This document shows positions 1 through 9,370 of a stretch of 50,517 nucleotides of DNA, in pieces. This stretch comes from Candidatus Methylomirabilota bacterium (GTDB lineage Bacteria; Methylomirabilota; Methylomirabilia; Methylomirabilales; Methylomirabilaceae), in contig JACQQF010000073.1 of NCBI GenBank assembly GCA_016207095.1, positions 1 to 50,517 of the forward strand. Reading direction: 5' to 3'. The translations under genes were made by a program, and so were the position numbers. Every line of letters starts with the position of its first letter. Within the stretch, counting starts at the first letter, position 1. The notes below the pieces were generated by a model. It was not told the DNA's origin and searched no databases. It saw nothing but the letters and a program-made list of their open reading frames with translations.

Positions 1-62
1 CTGACCACCGTCCACGGTGGGGTGAGGCCCAAGATCGCCTTGTAGAGTTCAATGTCGCGCAT
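1..62 (-). mobile_element. ISL3-family transposase, N-terminal fragment running off the window
   Basis: The minus strand opens with ATG at 62 and reads MRDIELYKAILGLTPPWTVV before leaving the window. This resembles the N-terminus of ISL3-family transposases. A good ribosome binding site (AGGAGG) lies just upstream on the minus strand. Only 20 codons are visible, so the family call rests on this short match and on the IS-type end at 98-137. Confidence 0.55.
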
Positions 63-97
63 CGCTCTCGCCCTCCTTTGCTGGGCCAGAGCATAGC

Positions 98-137
98 GCA
101 GGTGGGGTCAGTTACCCACACGATTTCCGGAAGAGCC
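98..137 (-). repeat. Terminal end of the left ISL3-type insertion sequence
   Basis: Read on the minus strand, the end begins GGCTCTTCCGGAAATCGTGT and continues into the leader of the transposase at 1-62. A diverged second copy lies at 49443-49520 in the same orientation. The outer edge of the element is therefore near 137. Confidence 0.55.
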
Positions 138-253
138 AGAAAGTGATTTACCTCACAATTCTTACGCCCGAACGGCTCCCGTCTGGATTCATTGCGGGCG
201 CGCGTCAGAGGGAGATCCGATCGCGCGCTGCCTCCCCTGCGGGGCCCCAGGCC

Positions 254-1000
254 CTACAAGCGGTCAAACAGCCACTGCGGGGTGAATTTCAGCGCGTATC
301 CAGAGAGGACGCTAAAGTAGTTGCTCATCAGCAGCCCCCCGATCAGGATCAGGAAGAGGCCGCTCGCGACGCTGACAACCGGCAGGAACCGCTTGTACCG
401 GTCGAAGAGGGTCACGAACCGGCGAAGGGCCAGGGCGCTTGCGAGAAAAGGAATCGCCAGGCCGAGCGAATAGGCCAGGAGCAGGACAATCCCGGCAGTG
501 GCCGTCTTGGTGGTACCGGCCAACAGCAGGATCGAGCCGAGGATGGGGCCGACGCAGGGGATCCACCCTGCGGCAAAGGTCATCCCGATCAGCAGCGCGC
601 CGAGGTAGCCCACCGGTCGGTCGTGCAGCTCGATCCGCCACTCCCGCATGAGCAAGGGGATCCGGAGCCACCCCGCGACGTAGAGGCCGAACAGCACGAC
701 CAGGGTCCCGCCGGCCCGCCGGATCACGACTTGGTAGTCGAACAGGAGGTTCCCGAGGACGCTGAAGGAGGCGCCGAGCGCGACGAAGACCAGGGTGAAC
801 CCGCAAATGAACAGGAGCGCATTGAGGAGGATCGCGCGGCGGGTCCTGGTGCTGGCAAGCGGGGTCTGCAGGTCCTCAAAGGAGACCCCGGCCACGAACG
901 AGAGGAACGAGGGGAACAGCGGGAGCGTGCAGGGGGAGAGAAACGACAGCAGGCCTGCGAGGAGCGCAGCCAGATACGATACGTCATGTCCTGTGACCAT
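254..1000 (-). CDS. ccdA: CcdA-type cytochrome c biogenesis/thiol-reductant membrane protein
   Basis: This 248-residue polytopic membrane protein belongs to the CcdA/DsbD transmembrane family, which moves reducing equivalents from cytoplasmic thioredoxin to periplasmic thiol proteins. The two family Cys sites are visible: SPCTLP in the first helix (around residue 23) and WIPCVGP in the fourth (around residue 146). The ATG at 1000 has a GGGGG-type ribosome binding site. It lies 17 bases after a Sec-containing redoxin (1018-1551) on the same strand, so it probably reduces that redoxin and the other periplasmic selenoredoxins nearby. Complete; no TGA recoding is needed here. Confidence 0.9.
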   Translation of the reverse strand: MVTGHDVSYLAALLAGLLSFLSPCTLPLFPSFLSFVAGVSFEDLQTPLASTRTRRAILLNALLFICGFTLVFVALGASFSVLGNLLFDYQVVIRRAGGTLVVLFGLYVAGWLRIPLLMREWRIELHDRPVGYLGALLIGMTFAAGWIPCVGPILGSILLLAGTTKTATAGIVLLLAYSLGLAIPFLASALALRRFVTLFDRYKRFLPVVSVASGLFLILIGGLLMSNYFSVLSGYALKFTPQWLFDRL

Positions 1001-1017
1001 GTGCTCTCTACCCCCAT

Positions 1018-1551
1018 CTATTTCTGTTTGTACTGTTGGAGGAGTGCGTCGATGTATTTGGTGAACTCGTCTTCCGTCATCTCCTCGTCAGCCCGTCCAA
1101 AGAGAGTCCCGTCCCGGTTGATCAGGAGCGTTGTCGGGACCCGCTGGAGCGCATAGCGCTGGGCGATCTCCCCAGCGGCGTCGCGGCCGACAGGGTACGG
1201 GGCCTTGTACTGTGCAACAAACTTTCTCGCGTCGGCCTCGGTGTCCGACGCGACGTTGATCCCGAGCATCACCAGCCCTTTGCCCTTGTACCGCTGGTAG
1301 AGCTTCGCGAGAACGGGAGCCTCCCGTTGACAGTGGGGTCACTGCGAGTGGAAAAAACTGAGCAGGACCGGCTTGCCCCGGTACGCTCGAACGGAGGCCG
1401 TCTTCCCATTCAAGAGCCGGAGCGTGAAGTCCGGGACCGGGCCAGCCTCGGCTACCTGGAAGACCAGCGCCCCGATGAGCAGAGCAGCAGCCCAGCCGAG
1501 TCCGTTTCGAGGCCCCCGGACCACCGGGGGGCGTTTCAATGGGTGTCTCAT
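1018..1551 (-). CDS. Thioredoxin-fold periplasmic redoxin, selenoprotein (U-P-H-C)
   Basis: The reading frame runs through one TGA (1339-1341, codon 71) to give 177 residues. The two halves join seamlessly into a TlpA/ResA-like redoxin: FFHSQ-U71-PHC74-QREAP, followed by a cis-Pro loop RVPTTLLINRDG. The TGA falls exactly on the nucleophilic Cys of the CxxC site. ATG at 1551 is preceded by GGAGGAATCACAC. A perfect 7-bp hairpin (1312-1328) lies downstream of the TGA on the minus strand, as expected for a bacterial SECIS. A hydrophobic N-terminus (about residues 18-36) exports or anchors it. Likely function: periplasmic thiol/selenol reductase fed by the adjacent CcdA. Confidence 0.85.
1312..1328 (-). 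promoter_or_regulatory. SECIS-like hairpin of the 1.3-kb redoxin
   Basis: A seven-base-pair perfect stem (AACGGGA/TCCCGTT) with a three-base GGC loop begins 10 bases after the TGA at 1339-1341. Bacterial SECIS elements lie within the coding region just after the UGA. The usual apical GU is not present here; the loop is GGC. Confidence 0.55.
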
Positions 1552-1571
1552 GTGTGATTCCTCCAAAGACA

Positions 1572-1947
1572 CTGTGAGTAGCGCCTGAAGACCTCAGTCT
1601 AGCCCATACTTATTCCAGTGACGACCAAACCCGGTGTAGTCCTCGCCATTCATCTCCTGCTCCATGCGCACCTCCCACACGGCAAGACGACCTGCCGATT
1701 CGCTCGAGGAGCGAGAACTCGGCAATTCGTCGGTAGAGGTCGAGGTTTTCGAGGACTCCATGATTGGTACTGGAGACCGCTAAGGCCACGGCACGACAAC
1801 GACGCCTCCCAATGCCCCGAGCATCGTGAGCCCCCCATTGTCGTCGTACCTCTGCTCCGCTCACAAGACGTCATAACCCCACCTCCTACCAGGACAGGGA
1901 CGCCTTCATCACCACCGAGGAACCCAAGGACATCGGTGCGCTCGGAC
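1572..1947. other. 376-base stretch without a convincing gene
   Basis: Several short open frames overlap but none resembles a known family. The most plausible is a 55-codon minus-strand frame at 1594-1761 ending ...HWNKYGLD, without a clear ribosome binding site. I see no repeats or RNA gene here. Confidence 0.4.
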
Positions 1948-4386
1948 TCATCGGGCGGTGGAGGGAGGGACTTCGATTCCACGAACGGTTACCGGTAGCT
2001 TAGCGGGCAGTAGGCAGGTCTCATAGCTGCATGCCTGTGCTGTCACCGTCCCCCGAATCTCCTGGAGGCGCTGCAGGGTCCCCAGAGGAAAGACAGCCAC
2101 CAGGCGCGTCGTGCCCTCATACACGCTTAGCGCCTGGGGTGCGAATGTTGGCGTGATTCGTACCGCCTCGGGATAAATCGTCTGAGTAGGAGAGAGCCCC
2201 TCGAAGGTGACAGTGGTCGGGATGAGATAATTCAGCGAAGCCGGATTCGCATTGATGTGCCATCCCTCGCCAATATGGATCGTGGTGACGATCTCGTCGT
2301 GATCATTTTTGACTGAGGCTGACGCCGTTACCTGGACGTGGTCCGCTGTGTCGGGAAGACCGACGCGCTCTGCCGATGCGCCCCTCTCCGCGAGATGCGC
2401 TGTGCTTCCGAGGATCGATGCGAACTGACTCTCTGGGCCCAATTGATGAAAACTCACCGCGGCGACTGCAGCCCCCCAGGTGCTAGGATGCTGTTCCATT
2501 TGGTGGCTGATATGACTGACCGCCAAGGCGGCAGCGGAGACATACTTGGCCTTCTTGGTCGCTTCGCCCACCCGCAGCAAAAGTTCGATGGCAGCCGAGG
2601 TGCCTGATGGATAGACGCCATCGCCGTCATCCTCGGGCACGATCAGCAGATCCCGTTCGTTCAGAACCGTGGACAGTTTGCCGCCTTTTCGCGAGAACTG
2701 GCGCAACATGTCGTCTGCTAAAGTTCCTGCGCGGGTCAGCCATACCGTGTCCTTCGTCAGATCATAGAGCGACATGAAGCCCACCCCTAACAGCGCGTAA
2801 TCCTCAAGATAGGCGTCGGTCTGTGCGTGCCCGCGGAAGATCTCATGCTTGAGCCGCCGAGTTTTGGGGTTATACGCGACGGCCCAGATCCGCTCCGCCG
2901 TCCGCTTCGCCGAGGCAATGTCCCTCTCGTTTCCGAAGATCTGCCCGCTTTGCACCATTGCGTCGATCGCCAGGCCATTCATCCCAACAATGATCTTTTC
3001 GTCTCTCAGCGGCTGTGGTCGCCGGGTCCTCGCGACCAGCAGCTTGGCGCGTAACGGCGCCATCGCGTTCAGCCGCTCCACGACAGAGGAGCTCTGCGCG
3101 TTTTCCCCCACAGGGGAGGGGCGTACCCGGAGCACCCCTGGGCGCTCGTCAGAGGACGACCCGCCGACATCGGGTTGGGGCATGTGGGCTAACTCATATA
3201 CTTCGAAGAACCGCTTCGCAGGCTCGACGCCGAGGACGGACACGATCTGCCTACGAGTCCACACATAGCTTGCGCCTTCCTCGCCGTTCACCTCCGCATC
3301 CTGGGCCGTATAAAATCCCCCGTCGGAAGCGAGCATCTCGCCTGTGAGGTAGCGACTCACGCCATTGGCCACAGCTTTATACAGAGACCTGCGCGAGACC
3401 TGGTAGGTCTGCGCATAGATCTTTAGCAACTGCGCATTGTTGTAGAGCATTTTCTCGAAATGGGGGACCGACCAAGTAGGGTCCGTACTGTACCGATGAA
3501 AACCGCCTGCAAGGTGATCGTAGATGCCCCCATAGGCCATGGCGTCCAGGGTATTCTGAAGCATCTCCAGGCTCTCCGCGGACCGGGTAAGGCGGTGATC
3601 GGCCAACAGCAGCCCTAAGATCGGTTCGTTCGGGAATTTTGTTCCATTGCCTCCTGGAAACCCGCCCTTGATGGAATCGAACCTTCGGGATAGTGCTTGA
3701 CGCGCCCGAACGAGCCATTCGCCTGGCTTTACGGCGACCGTCTGACCGCTGCGCTGTTCCTGTTGAACCCGCTGCATGGCCAGGAACACGCGATCCGCCT
3801 GATCGGACACCCGCTTCTGATCGGTCGTCCAAATCCTATGGACCGCCTTGAGAATGGTGGGGAATCCGGGACGGCCGCCGCTGTCAGTCGGCCCAAAGTA
3901 GCTCCCCCCAAAGAATGGCTTGAGGTCCGGGGTCAGGAATAGGTTGTTGGGCCACCCTCCGTGCCCCGTCATGAGCTGGGTTGCCAGCATATAGATCTGG
4001 TCAAGGTCGGGGCGCTGCTCGCGGTCCACTTTGATGTTGATAAACCATGGATTCATCAGGGCAGCGATTTCGGGGCTGGAATACAGGAGCCTCTCGGCAA
4101 CGTGACACCAGTAACAGGTGGTGTAGCCGATCGAGAGAAAAATCGGTTTGTTCTCCTTCTTCGCCCTGGCGAGAGCTTCGGGACCCCAGGGGTACCAATC
4201 GACAGGATTGTGCGCGTGGAGCAGGAGATAGGGGTTTGCCGAATGAATCAACCGATTGGTATAACGCTCGTGCCCGGATCGATCCGGCGCCGCTTGGGTG
4301 CTTTGTGCCTGCGCAGGGAGGCCGGATCCGACCAGGGAGAGCAGGATGAGCAGAACGAGGACAGAGCGAGACGGTGAAGGAGCCAT
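1948..4386 (-). CDS. YyaL-type thioredoxin-domain protein fused to a DsbD-alpha-like domain
   Basis: An 812-residue exported protein. After a signal peptide (about residues 1-28) comes a DUF255/YyaL thioredoxin-like domain with NPVDWYPWG and a CxxC-type site TTCYWCH. A long glycan-epimerase-like alpha/alpha region follows ([25 protein letters not shown]). The last 120 or so residues match the N-terminal (alpha) domain of Dsb[11 protein letters not shown] and [10 protein letters not shown] with its Cys pair. I chose ATG 4386 (MAPSPS) because GGGGAG lies nine bases upstream; an in-frame ATG at 4407 is possible. The fusion puts a DsbD-like electron-accepting domain on a YyaL body, which fits the neighbouring CcdA and selenoredoxins. 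A broken partial copy lies at 5928-6817. Confidence 0.85.
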   Translation of the reverse strand: MAPSPSRSVLVLLILLSLVGSGLPAQAQSTQAAPDRSGHERYTNRLIHSANPYLLLHAHNPVDWYPWGPEALARAKKENKPIFLSIGYTTCYWCHVAERLLYSSPEIAALMNPWFINIKVDREQRPDLDQIYMLATQLMTGHGGWPNNLFLTPDLKPFFGGSYFGPTDSGGRPGFPTILKAVHRIWTTDQKRVSDQADRVFLAMQRVQQEQRSGQTVAVKPGEWLVRARQALSRRFDSIKGGFPGGNGTKFPNEPILGLLLADHRLTRSAESLEMLQNTLDAMAYGGIYDHLAGGFHRYSTDPTWSVPHFEKMLYNNAQLLKIYAQTYQVSRRSLYKAVANGVSRYLTGEMLASDGGFYTAQDAEVNGEEGASYVWTRRQIVSVLGVEPAKRFFEVYELAHMPQPDVGGSSSDERPGVLRVRPSPVGENAQSSSVVERLNAMAPLRAKLLVARTRRPQPLRDEKIIVGMNGLAIDAMVQSGQIFGNERDIASAKRTAERIWAVAYNPKTRRLKHEIFRGHAQTDAYLEDYALLGVGFMSLYDLTKDTVWLTRAGTLADDMLRQFSRKGGKLSTVLNERDLLIVPEDDGDGVYPSGTSAAIELLLRVGEATKKAKYVSAAALAVSHISHQMEQHPSTWGAAVAAVSFHQLGPESQFASILGSTAHLAERGASAERVGLPDTADHVQVTASASVKNDHDEIVTTIHIGEGWHINANPASLNYLIPTTVTFEGLSPTQTIYPEAVRITPTFAPQALSVYEGTTRLVAVFPLGTLQRLQEIRGTVTAQACSYETCLLPAKLPVTVRGIEVPPSTAR

Positions 4387-4425
4387 TGTGTATTCTCCCC
4401 TATTCATGGTTCGACGTCCCCAACT

Positions 4426-4444
4426 TGTCGCCCTACTGGCGACA
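4426..4444 (-). other. Short hairpin between the DUF3105 and YyaL genes
   Basis: TGTCGCC and GGCGACA pair around a five-base loop in the 234-base intergenic gap. There is no T-run, so an intrinsic terminator is unlikely; it may be an attenuator, a processing site, or chance. Confidence 0.25.
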
Positions 4445-4620
4445 TCTCGACGGATAACCCTTCGACCTCTTGATGCGGAGAACAGGGAAACACGTCACAA
4501 CGTCCTTGTCAATCGGGCCGCGCCAGCGGAATCCTGTCGCTCAAGCGGGACGCTTCACCGTCGAGGCGGGGAGGGTGGGGTGTCCGCAGCCATGGCCTCC
4601 GCGCATCTCCATCAGTTTGT

Positions 4621-5181
4621 TCAGAAGCGTCGAACATGGTGGTCGATGCCTTTGTACGCCTTGATAAAGCGAGTCATCCGTTGCTCGTCGAACTCATCGA
4701 ACTTGTCAATCCGCCCCCAGGCTGTGAGGGCGATTCGCCTGTCCATCCCTGGATACGGGGCCAGAATGACGTGCTGTTCATAGCTGTTGACAATCGACCT
4801 GAGCTTATCCAATAGATCGGGGCAACCCTGGGGGCAGTTGTACTGCACCAAGACCCCGCCATCTTCCAGGTTGTGCACCTGAAGCTCCTTGGGGATCGGC
4901 TCGGTGTGGACTCCCCATGAAGCGATCGACCCGAGATGCGGCCCCGATGTCGGCGGATCGGAGTTGTAGGGCAAGCGCGGAGTGGCGAGATTCTGGATGT
5001 GGTAGGTGCCCAAGATAGGGACCGATGTGCCGGGCAACTCGCCGACGGCTTGGTACGCGAAGTAGCCGACGGTGATCGCCACCAGCAGTGCCACCCCCCA
5101 CCCGATTGGCCGCTTCAAGCCACGTCGCAACCTGAATCTCGTCTGCTTGAGCTTCGCCTTCCCCATTGTCCTGGCAACCAT
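4621..5181 (-). CDS. DUF3105 membrane-anchored protein
   Basis: 186 residues. A basic N-terminus is followed by one membrane helix (GWGVALLVAITVGYFAY, about residues 26-42) and a soluble domain typical of DUF3105: YNSDPPTSGPHLG, GVLVQYNCPQGC, and a C-terminal AWGRIDKFDEFD. The conserved His and Cys residues (SGPH, YNCPQGC) could bind metal, but no function is established for the family. It lies between the selenoredoxin at 5341-5931 and the YyaL fusion, all on the minus strand and probably co-transcribed. Start at ATG 5181; ATG 5166 is a possible alternative. Confidence 0.8.
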   Translation of the reverse strand: MVARTMGKAKLKQTRFRLRRGLKRPIGWGVALLVAITVGYFAYQAVGELPGTSVPILGTYHIQNLATPRLPYNSDPPTSGPHLGSIASWGVHTEPIPKELQVHNLEDGGVLVQYNCPQGCPDLLDKLRSIVNSYEQHVILAPYPGMDRRIALTAWGRIDKFDEFDEQRMTRFIKAYKGIDHHVRRF

Positions 5182-5340
5182 GAACTTACATCCGCCCGGA
5201 CCACTAATCCGGCGTGACGTCACCGATTCAGGCCCCAGCTCGTACCCACAGTCAGCTAGAGTTGGATGAGCTTCACGGCCCTCCGGGCTGCGCCCCCGTC
5301 CCAAGAACAGGGCGGCTGGCAGGTCGTGCTCGATCGCGCT

Positions 5341-5931
5341 TCACTGCCCGTGGGCCGAGCCTCCCTTGAGGAGAGCCTGAAGGAGGGCGCGTCCCTCCGC
5401 TTGCGCCCACGGGCGAGGGCCAATCACCTTGGCCAGCACGGTTCCGTCCCGGCCGATTACGATGATGGTTGGTGTGGCTCTTACCCAGTAGGCCGCAATG
5501 GCGCGCCCCTCCGAGTCGAGTAAGACGGGCGCGACATATTTCCGCTGCTTCACCACCTTTGCCACGAGGTCCCGATCCTCAAGCATATCTATCAAGAGCA
5601 GGGTGAGCCCTTGACCTTTGAACTCCCGGTACAGCGCGTTCATAGAGGGCAACTCCCTCTTGCAGTATGGTCACGACGTCGCCCAGAAATAGAGCAGGAC
5701 GACCCGCCCTCGGAAGTCTTTGAGACGGACCGACCGCCCCGCGAGATCGGGCAACGTAAAAGATGGCGCGTCAATTCGTCCTGTAAACGGCATCACCCCT
5801 GCATCGCGCCAGAGCTCGATGGCAACAGGGCTGGCAGGTTGCGCGGCGCCGAGCGGCAGGAATCCTTCAACCGCAATCGCGCCGATGGCCGCAATGATCA
5901 CAAACCAACGCGTCACAAACCGTCTCCTCAT
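5341..5931 (-). CDS. TlpA-like periplasmic redoxin, selenoprotein (U-P-Y-C)
   Basis: The frame runs through a single TGA (5671-5673, codon 87) to give 196 residues. YFWATS-U87-PYC90-KRELPS is a classical TlpA/ResA active site with the first Cys replaced by Sec. The protein continues with LTLLLIDMLED and a cis-Pro segment WVRATPTIIVIGRDG. A signal or anchor helix covers about residues 8-28. A hairpin with an apical GU loop lies at 5644-5660, just after the TGA, a textbook bacterial SECIS layout. Its ATG overlaps the stop of the upstream broken YyaL copy (ATGA). Likely role: periplasmic reduction of metal-binding thiols or selenols. Confidence 0.87.
5644..5660 (-). promoter_or_regulatory. SECIS-like hairpin of the 5.7-kb redoxin
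   Basis: On the minus strand AGAGGG pairs with CCCTCT around the loop AGTTG, which carries the GU typical of SelB-binding loops. It begins 10 bases after the TGA at 5671-5673. Confidence 0.65.
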
Positions 5932-6817
5932 TGCTGCGGCGAGCCGCCACCCCTCTGACCAGTTGCGAACAGTTCTCGTCGCCGCTTACTATCCGCGGCC
6001 TCTCTGTCAATCTGGCCGTTTAAAGGTTCTGATAAGACGCGGGGGCACGCTCTCGGCTCGTTCGTGGGGAGGAAGCACACGGTTCCGAGGCAGACATGGG
6101 CTTGTGGCAGGCCCACCGCCTGGGCCGCTGCCTCCACAATGCGGAGAGAGAGCTCAGCCCTCTGAAGGGCCTTGCCCTGAGACTCGGCCAGCGCTTGCTG
6201 GACCTTCTCGGCCGTGTTCTGAACGGCCTCCCTCCGCTGGCGGTAGGCCAGCGCAATCCCGAGTAGCAGGGTCTTGAAGCCGATGCGGCCGTACTGGTCA
6301 TCGGGGAATAAGGTGCCCCCGCCGTAGAACGCCTGACCGCCCGCATTCAGGAGGACCGTCAAAGGCCAACCTCCAGCCCTCGTTAGCGTGTGCACCGCCT
6401 TCTGGTACCGGGAATCGATGTCGGGCCGCTTATCACGATCCACCCTGATCGCGGTGAAGGGGGTGTTGATCAGGCGCGCCACCTCGGGGTTGCTTAGGTC
6501 TCTTCGTCCATGACATGGCACCAGTGGCACCAGATGGCGCCAATGTCGAGGAGGACCGGTCGGTCGAGCTTCTTGGCCAAGCGGAACGGCTCCTCCCCTC
6601 AGGGGTACCAGGCGACAGGCTGAGTTGCCGCCTCCAGGATGTAGGGACTGGACGCTTTCGCCAGCTTGTTCGTCGGCGGTCCTCCTGCCTCGCTCGGGTG
6701 GGCAGAGTGGAAGACAAGCGCGACCAGGATCGCGGAGACCAGCCATCGCCTGCGCAGAATCAAGCCCGTTGGCCAATGCACCCTATTGGGCCACATCTCT
6801 TCTCTGGGGTGGGTCAT
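5928..6817 (-). pseudogene. Broken YyaL/DUF255 thioredoxin-domain gene
   Basis: The frame from ATG 6817 encodes a signal peptide and the start of a DUF255 domain (KLAKASSPYILEAATQPVAWYP). A TGA follows at 6599-6601 at the position of the conserved Trp of WYPWG. The next segment retains WCHWCHVMDEE, then a one-base deletion near 6497-6502 changes frame. The remainder (LSNPEVARLI, VDRDKRPDID, TRAGGWPLTVLL) continues to 5928. It is also much shorter than the 812-residue fusion at 1948-4386. The TGA replaces Trp, not Cys, so I read it as a nonsense mutation. The ATG overlaps the stop of the Sec MerP gene upstream. Confidence 0.75.
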
Positions 6818-7113
6818 GGCACGCTGGCACGATAGCCGACGTATGTGAGCAACTCGATCATCTCCTTGACGGTCACCTTGCTCGAGTCGTACTGGACGAC
6901 TGTTTGGGCGTTTTGAAAGTTCACCTCCGCCCGCTTCACCCCGACGAGCCCTTCCAGGGCCTCCTTGACCAGCTTGGGTCCCGTGTCCGGTCAGGTCATC
7001 CCTTCGACCCGGAGCGTGACCTGCTTGAGCTCTTCAGCGAAAGCTTGGTGGTGTCCGATTACCGTAACGGAGAGAGCGAGGAAACCCGCACAAAAGGCCC
7101 GTCTGGTGAGCAT
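6814..7113 (-). CDS. MerP-like periplasmic HMA selenoprotein (U-x-x-T)
   Basis: Reading through TGA 6991-6993 (codon 41) gives 99 residues with an export signal (RRAFCAGFLALSVTVIG) and one heavy-metal-associated domain: VTLRVEGMT-U41-PDT, then VKEALEGLVGVKRAEVNF, ending LLTYVGYRASVP. GMT-U sits exactly where MerP proteins have GMTC; the second Cys of CxxC is Thr44. ATG 7113 has GGAGG upstream. A hairpin after the TGA is weaker than in the other genes (GACC/GGTC, no GU). Probable role: periplasmic binding of Hg(II) or another soft metal through a selenolate. Confidence 0.8.
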
Positions 7114-7328
7114 CGTGGTTACCTCCTTCCTTGAACGCGTATGCTATAGAGCTAGAGGCGACCGTTCGCGATCATACGAAACGTAGACCCATTGGCGGCT
7201 ACGTGATCTTCGGCGCGGAACGCCAGGCGCCTGTTCCGCCGGGCGGTGAACCTTCCGATCCTTCGAGGATCGGGTCAGCTTGCCCGCCCGAGCCCTGGCC
7301 CAGTAGCTGGTGAGGATATATTCCGTAG

Positions 7329-7652
7329 TTATCCCAGGATTCGGCTTTTGATGCCCTGTTCCTTTCCCGGAGTTCCTTCCGTACCAAAAATCTCGACGCT
7401 TCGCCAGAGCTTGACCTTGGCTTCTCTCCAGTCCATCTCCGGTGCAACTTGGCGAAAGTAGAATTCCATCTCGGCATTCGTCGCAGTGCGATGGCGAGCG
7501 GAGTGATGAACATCGCCGATGTTCCATTCACCTTCGGGTCAGGAAGGAAAGAAGATGAGATTCTCACCCTCTAGAAGAAAAATGCTATAGCGTCGATCCT
7601 CTTTGATGATCTTGCGAAGGGTTATGGGCAGTTCGAAATCTCCCGTCGACAT
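7329..7652 (-). CDS. Unrecognised small selenoprotein candidate (107 residues)
   Basis: From ATG 7652, eight bases after a strong GGAGG site, the frame passes a TGA at 7539-7541 (codon 38) and continues to TAA at 7329. The joined protein looks real on both sides: ITLRKIIKEDRRYSIFLLEG and LIFFPS-U38-PEGEWNIGDV before, and NAEMEFYFRQVAPEMDWREA with KLWRSVEIFGTEG after. There is no signal peptide or membrane segment, so it is probably cytoplasmic. A perfect 7-bp hairpin (7508-7524) lies 14 bases after the TGA. I do not recognise the family; the Sec is not in a CxxC-like motif. It lies upstream of the Sec MerP on the same strand. Confidence 0.65.
7508..7524 (-). promoter_or_regulatory. SECIS-like hairpin of the 7.3-kb candidate
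   Basis: GAACATC pairs perfectly with GATGTTC around a GGC loop on the minus strand, at the spacing from the TGA (7539-7541) seen in bacterial SECIS elements. The loop is the same GGC as in the 1.3-kb redoxin. Confidence 0.5.
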
Positions 7653-7883
7653 GGTCTGTGCCCTCCAATACCTATCCAAGCATGTAGGCCCCGCCCGGGG
7701 CACCACCAGGCGGCCTGGTTCCCTATTATCCCCCGTTCCGTCGAAGGCTCGGTGCCGCCCGCCAATTAGTCGGTCAAGAGATGCCGGAACCAGACCTTGA
7801 CATCTGGCTGGATTCTCGGCAGTAGGCGTACCCCCCTGCTCAAGGCAAGGGCCGCTCCTGCCCGTCGGTCCTGCGCGCTGCCG

Positions 7884-8681
7884 CTAAATGCCTTTCATGC
7901 GCGAGGCCAGCCGCTGCAGATCCTCCTGGGGCAGTTCACCAACGAGGCCGTAGAGGAAGCGCGCATCTCCCCAGACGAGGACACCTGGACCCTGTGACTG
8001 GGCAATGTACCGGGGGCCCAACCTCGGCCAAAAAGGCAGCGCACGCGTTGGCCGTGGCATCTGGAACAAGGACACGATCCGACCCAGCCCCACCTCATAC
8101 GTGAACCGGAGTCCCTTGGCCTCCCCAACGTGGCAGAGGCTCCCTCCTACGAGTCTTGCGCCTTCCTGGGCGAGGAGAGGCACGGGAGACGAGGGGGGCA
8201 CCTCTGCCCGGAAGTGCCTGACGATCTCGGCCGGATCGGTCGCGGGGAGATCCACGGGGCCGCGCTTCCGGGTCACGGAGCCACGGTGTTCCTGGACGAG
8301 CTCCTCCACGAATGGGGACGGCACCTGCCCAGCGTGAAGGATCCAGAGAGAGAAGCTGAGCACGAGAACGATGGCTGGGGCGCCCCAGACCATTCGGAGG
8401 GCCGCCGCTGTCGGCCACCACTTCGCGACCCCCCCCGAGGGACGTCGGGCGACCTCCGCCTCCTGGTCAATCCGCCGAACGATCCGATTCCAGAGTTCAG
8501 GAGAGGGTGCGGGCGCGGCAAGCTGCGCCTGCACCAAAGACTTCACGCGCATGTCCAGTTCGAGCTCTCGATGACAGGTCGGACAGCCTTCCAGGTGGCT
8601 GAGGATCTCAAGATTCTTGCTGACCTCGAGCTCGTCGTCGAGCAGCGCGTATAAGCCGAATCTTGCCTCCTCGCAGTCCAT
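7884..8681 (-). CDS. Anti-sigma factor with N-terminal zinc finger and one membrane helix
   Basis: 265 residues. It starts MDCEEARFGLYALLDDEL and carries the zf-HC2 zinc-binding anti-sigma motif HLEGCPTCHREL (around residues 29-40). A cytoplasmic linker, one membrane helix (GAPAIVLVLSFSLWIL) and a C-terminal periplasmic domain follow. Only two bases separate it from the ECF sigma factor at 8684-9313. By family knowledge it binds and inhibits that sigma factor until an envelope signal releases it. What the periplasmic domain senses is not visible. Confidence 0.85.
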   Translation of the reverse strand: MDCEEARFGLYALLDDELEVSKNLEILSHLEGCPTCHRELELDMRVKSLVQAQLAAPAPSPELWNRIVRRIDQEAEVARRPSGGVAKWWPTAAALRMVWGAPAIVLVLSFSLWILHAGQVPSPFVEELVQEHRGSVTRKRGPVDLPATDPAEIVRHFRAEVPPSSPVPLLAQEGARLVGGSLCHVGEAKGLRFTYEVGLGRIVSLFQMPRPTRALPFWPRLGPRYIAQSQGPGVLVWGDARFLYGLVGELPQEDLQRLASRMKGI

Positions 8682-8683
8682 GG

Positions 8684-9313
8684 TTACCCTTCTTTCTTAT
8701 CCCTTGCCTTCCTCCTGGCACGGAGGAGCGCGATGGGCGTCACAGATGGTCCTGTGCCCGTAGCCCGTCTGGGATCAACGTCGAGGTGCCGTTTAAGACG
8801 GTGCCGGAGCGCCTGCCGCGCTCGGTACAATCGCGACATGACCGTTCCGATGGGACAGTCGAGCGTCTTGGCGATTTCCTTGTAGGTGAACCCCTCTACG
8901 AAGCTCAGGAGGACGACCGCCTGCCAGTCCTGGGGAAGTGCCTCGATGGCCACTTGCACCTGCTGACCGAGCGACTCAGCCATGAGCTGCGTCTCCGGGT
9001 CGAGCAAGTGGCTTCCTTCGGCTTTTAGGGTGCCTATTTCGACGGCTAGTTCTGTAGGCTCCCTGGACCTCTTCCGTTGAGCGTCAACGATGGTGTTGAT
9101 GAGGATTCGGAAGAGCCACGCCTTGGCATCAGTGCCCCGTTCGAAACGATCGAAGCCCCGGTAGGCCTTGAGGCACGCTTCCTGGACCAGGTCCTCCGCT
9201 TGAGCGGCATTCCTCACCCTCTGGACGGTAAAGCGATACAAGGACCCTAGATGAGGGAGAGTCAGCTCCTCGAACTCCCTCCTCCTTCCCGACCCTCTTG
9301 CCTTCTCCCTCAC
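8684..9313 (-). CDS. ECF-type RNA polymerase sigma factor
   Basis: 209 residues with sigma-70 region 2 (LYRFTVQRVRNAAQAEDLVQ, AWLFRILINTIVDAQRKR) and region 4 (ALPQDWQAVVLLSFVEGFTY, GTVMSRLYRARQALR). It precedes its anti-sigma factor at 7884-8681. A promoter of ECF type lies upstream at 9371-9397 and suggests autoregulation. The targets could include the metal genes downstream on the same strand, but this is inference. Confidence 0.9.
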   Translation of the reverse strand: MREKARGSGRRREFEELTLPHLGSLYRFTVQRVRNAAQAEDLVQEACLKAYRGFDRFERGTDAKAWLFRILINTIVDAQRKRSREPTELAVEIGTLKAEGSHLLDPETQLMAESLGQQVQVAIEALPQDWQAVVLLSFVEGFTYKEIAKTLDCPIGTVMSRLYRARQALRHRLKRHLDVDPRRATGTGPSVTPIALLRARRKARDKKEG

Positions 9314-9370
9314 GGGAGCTGCCTCTGCCTGACCGGAGTCACTCTCCGCCTCCCTGGCTTCATCGTAAGA

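Noticed and set aside
143..1156. Long plus-strand open frame of 337 codons
   Set aside because: It is the shadow of ccdA and the redoxin on the other strand; its composition (rich in Arg, Glu, Gln, Pro) is typical of antisense frames.
1610..1998. Overlapping frames on both strands
   Set aside because: No family resemblance, no good ribosome binding sites, and mutually exclusive frames.
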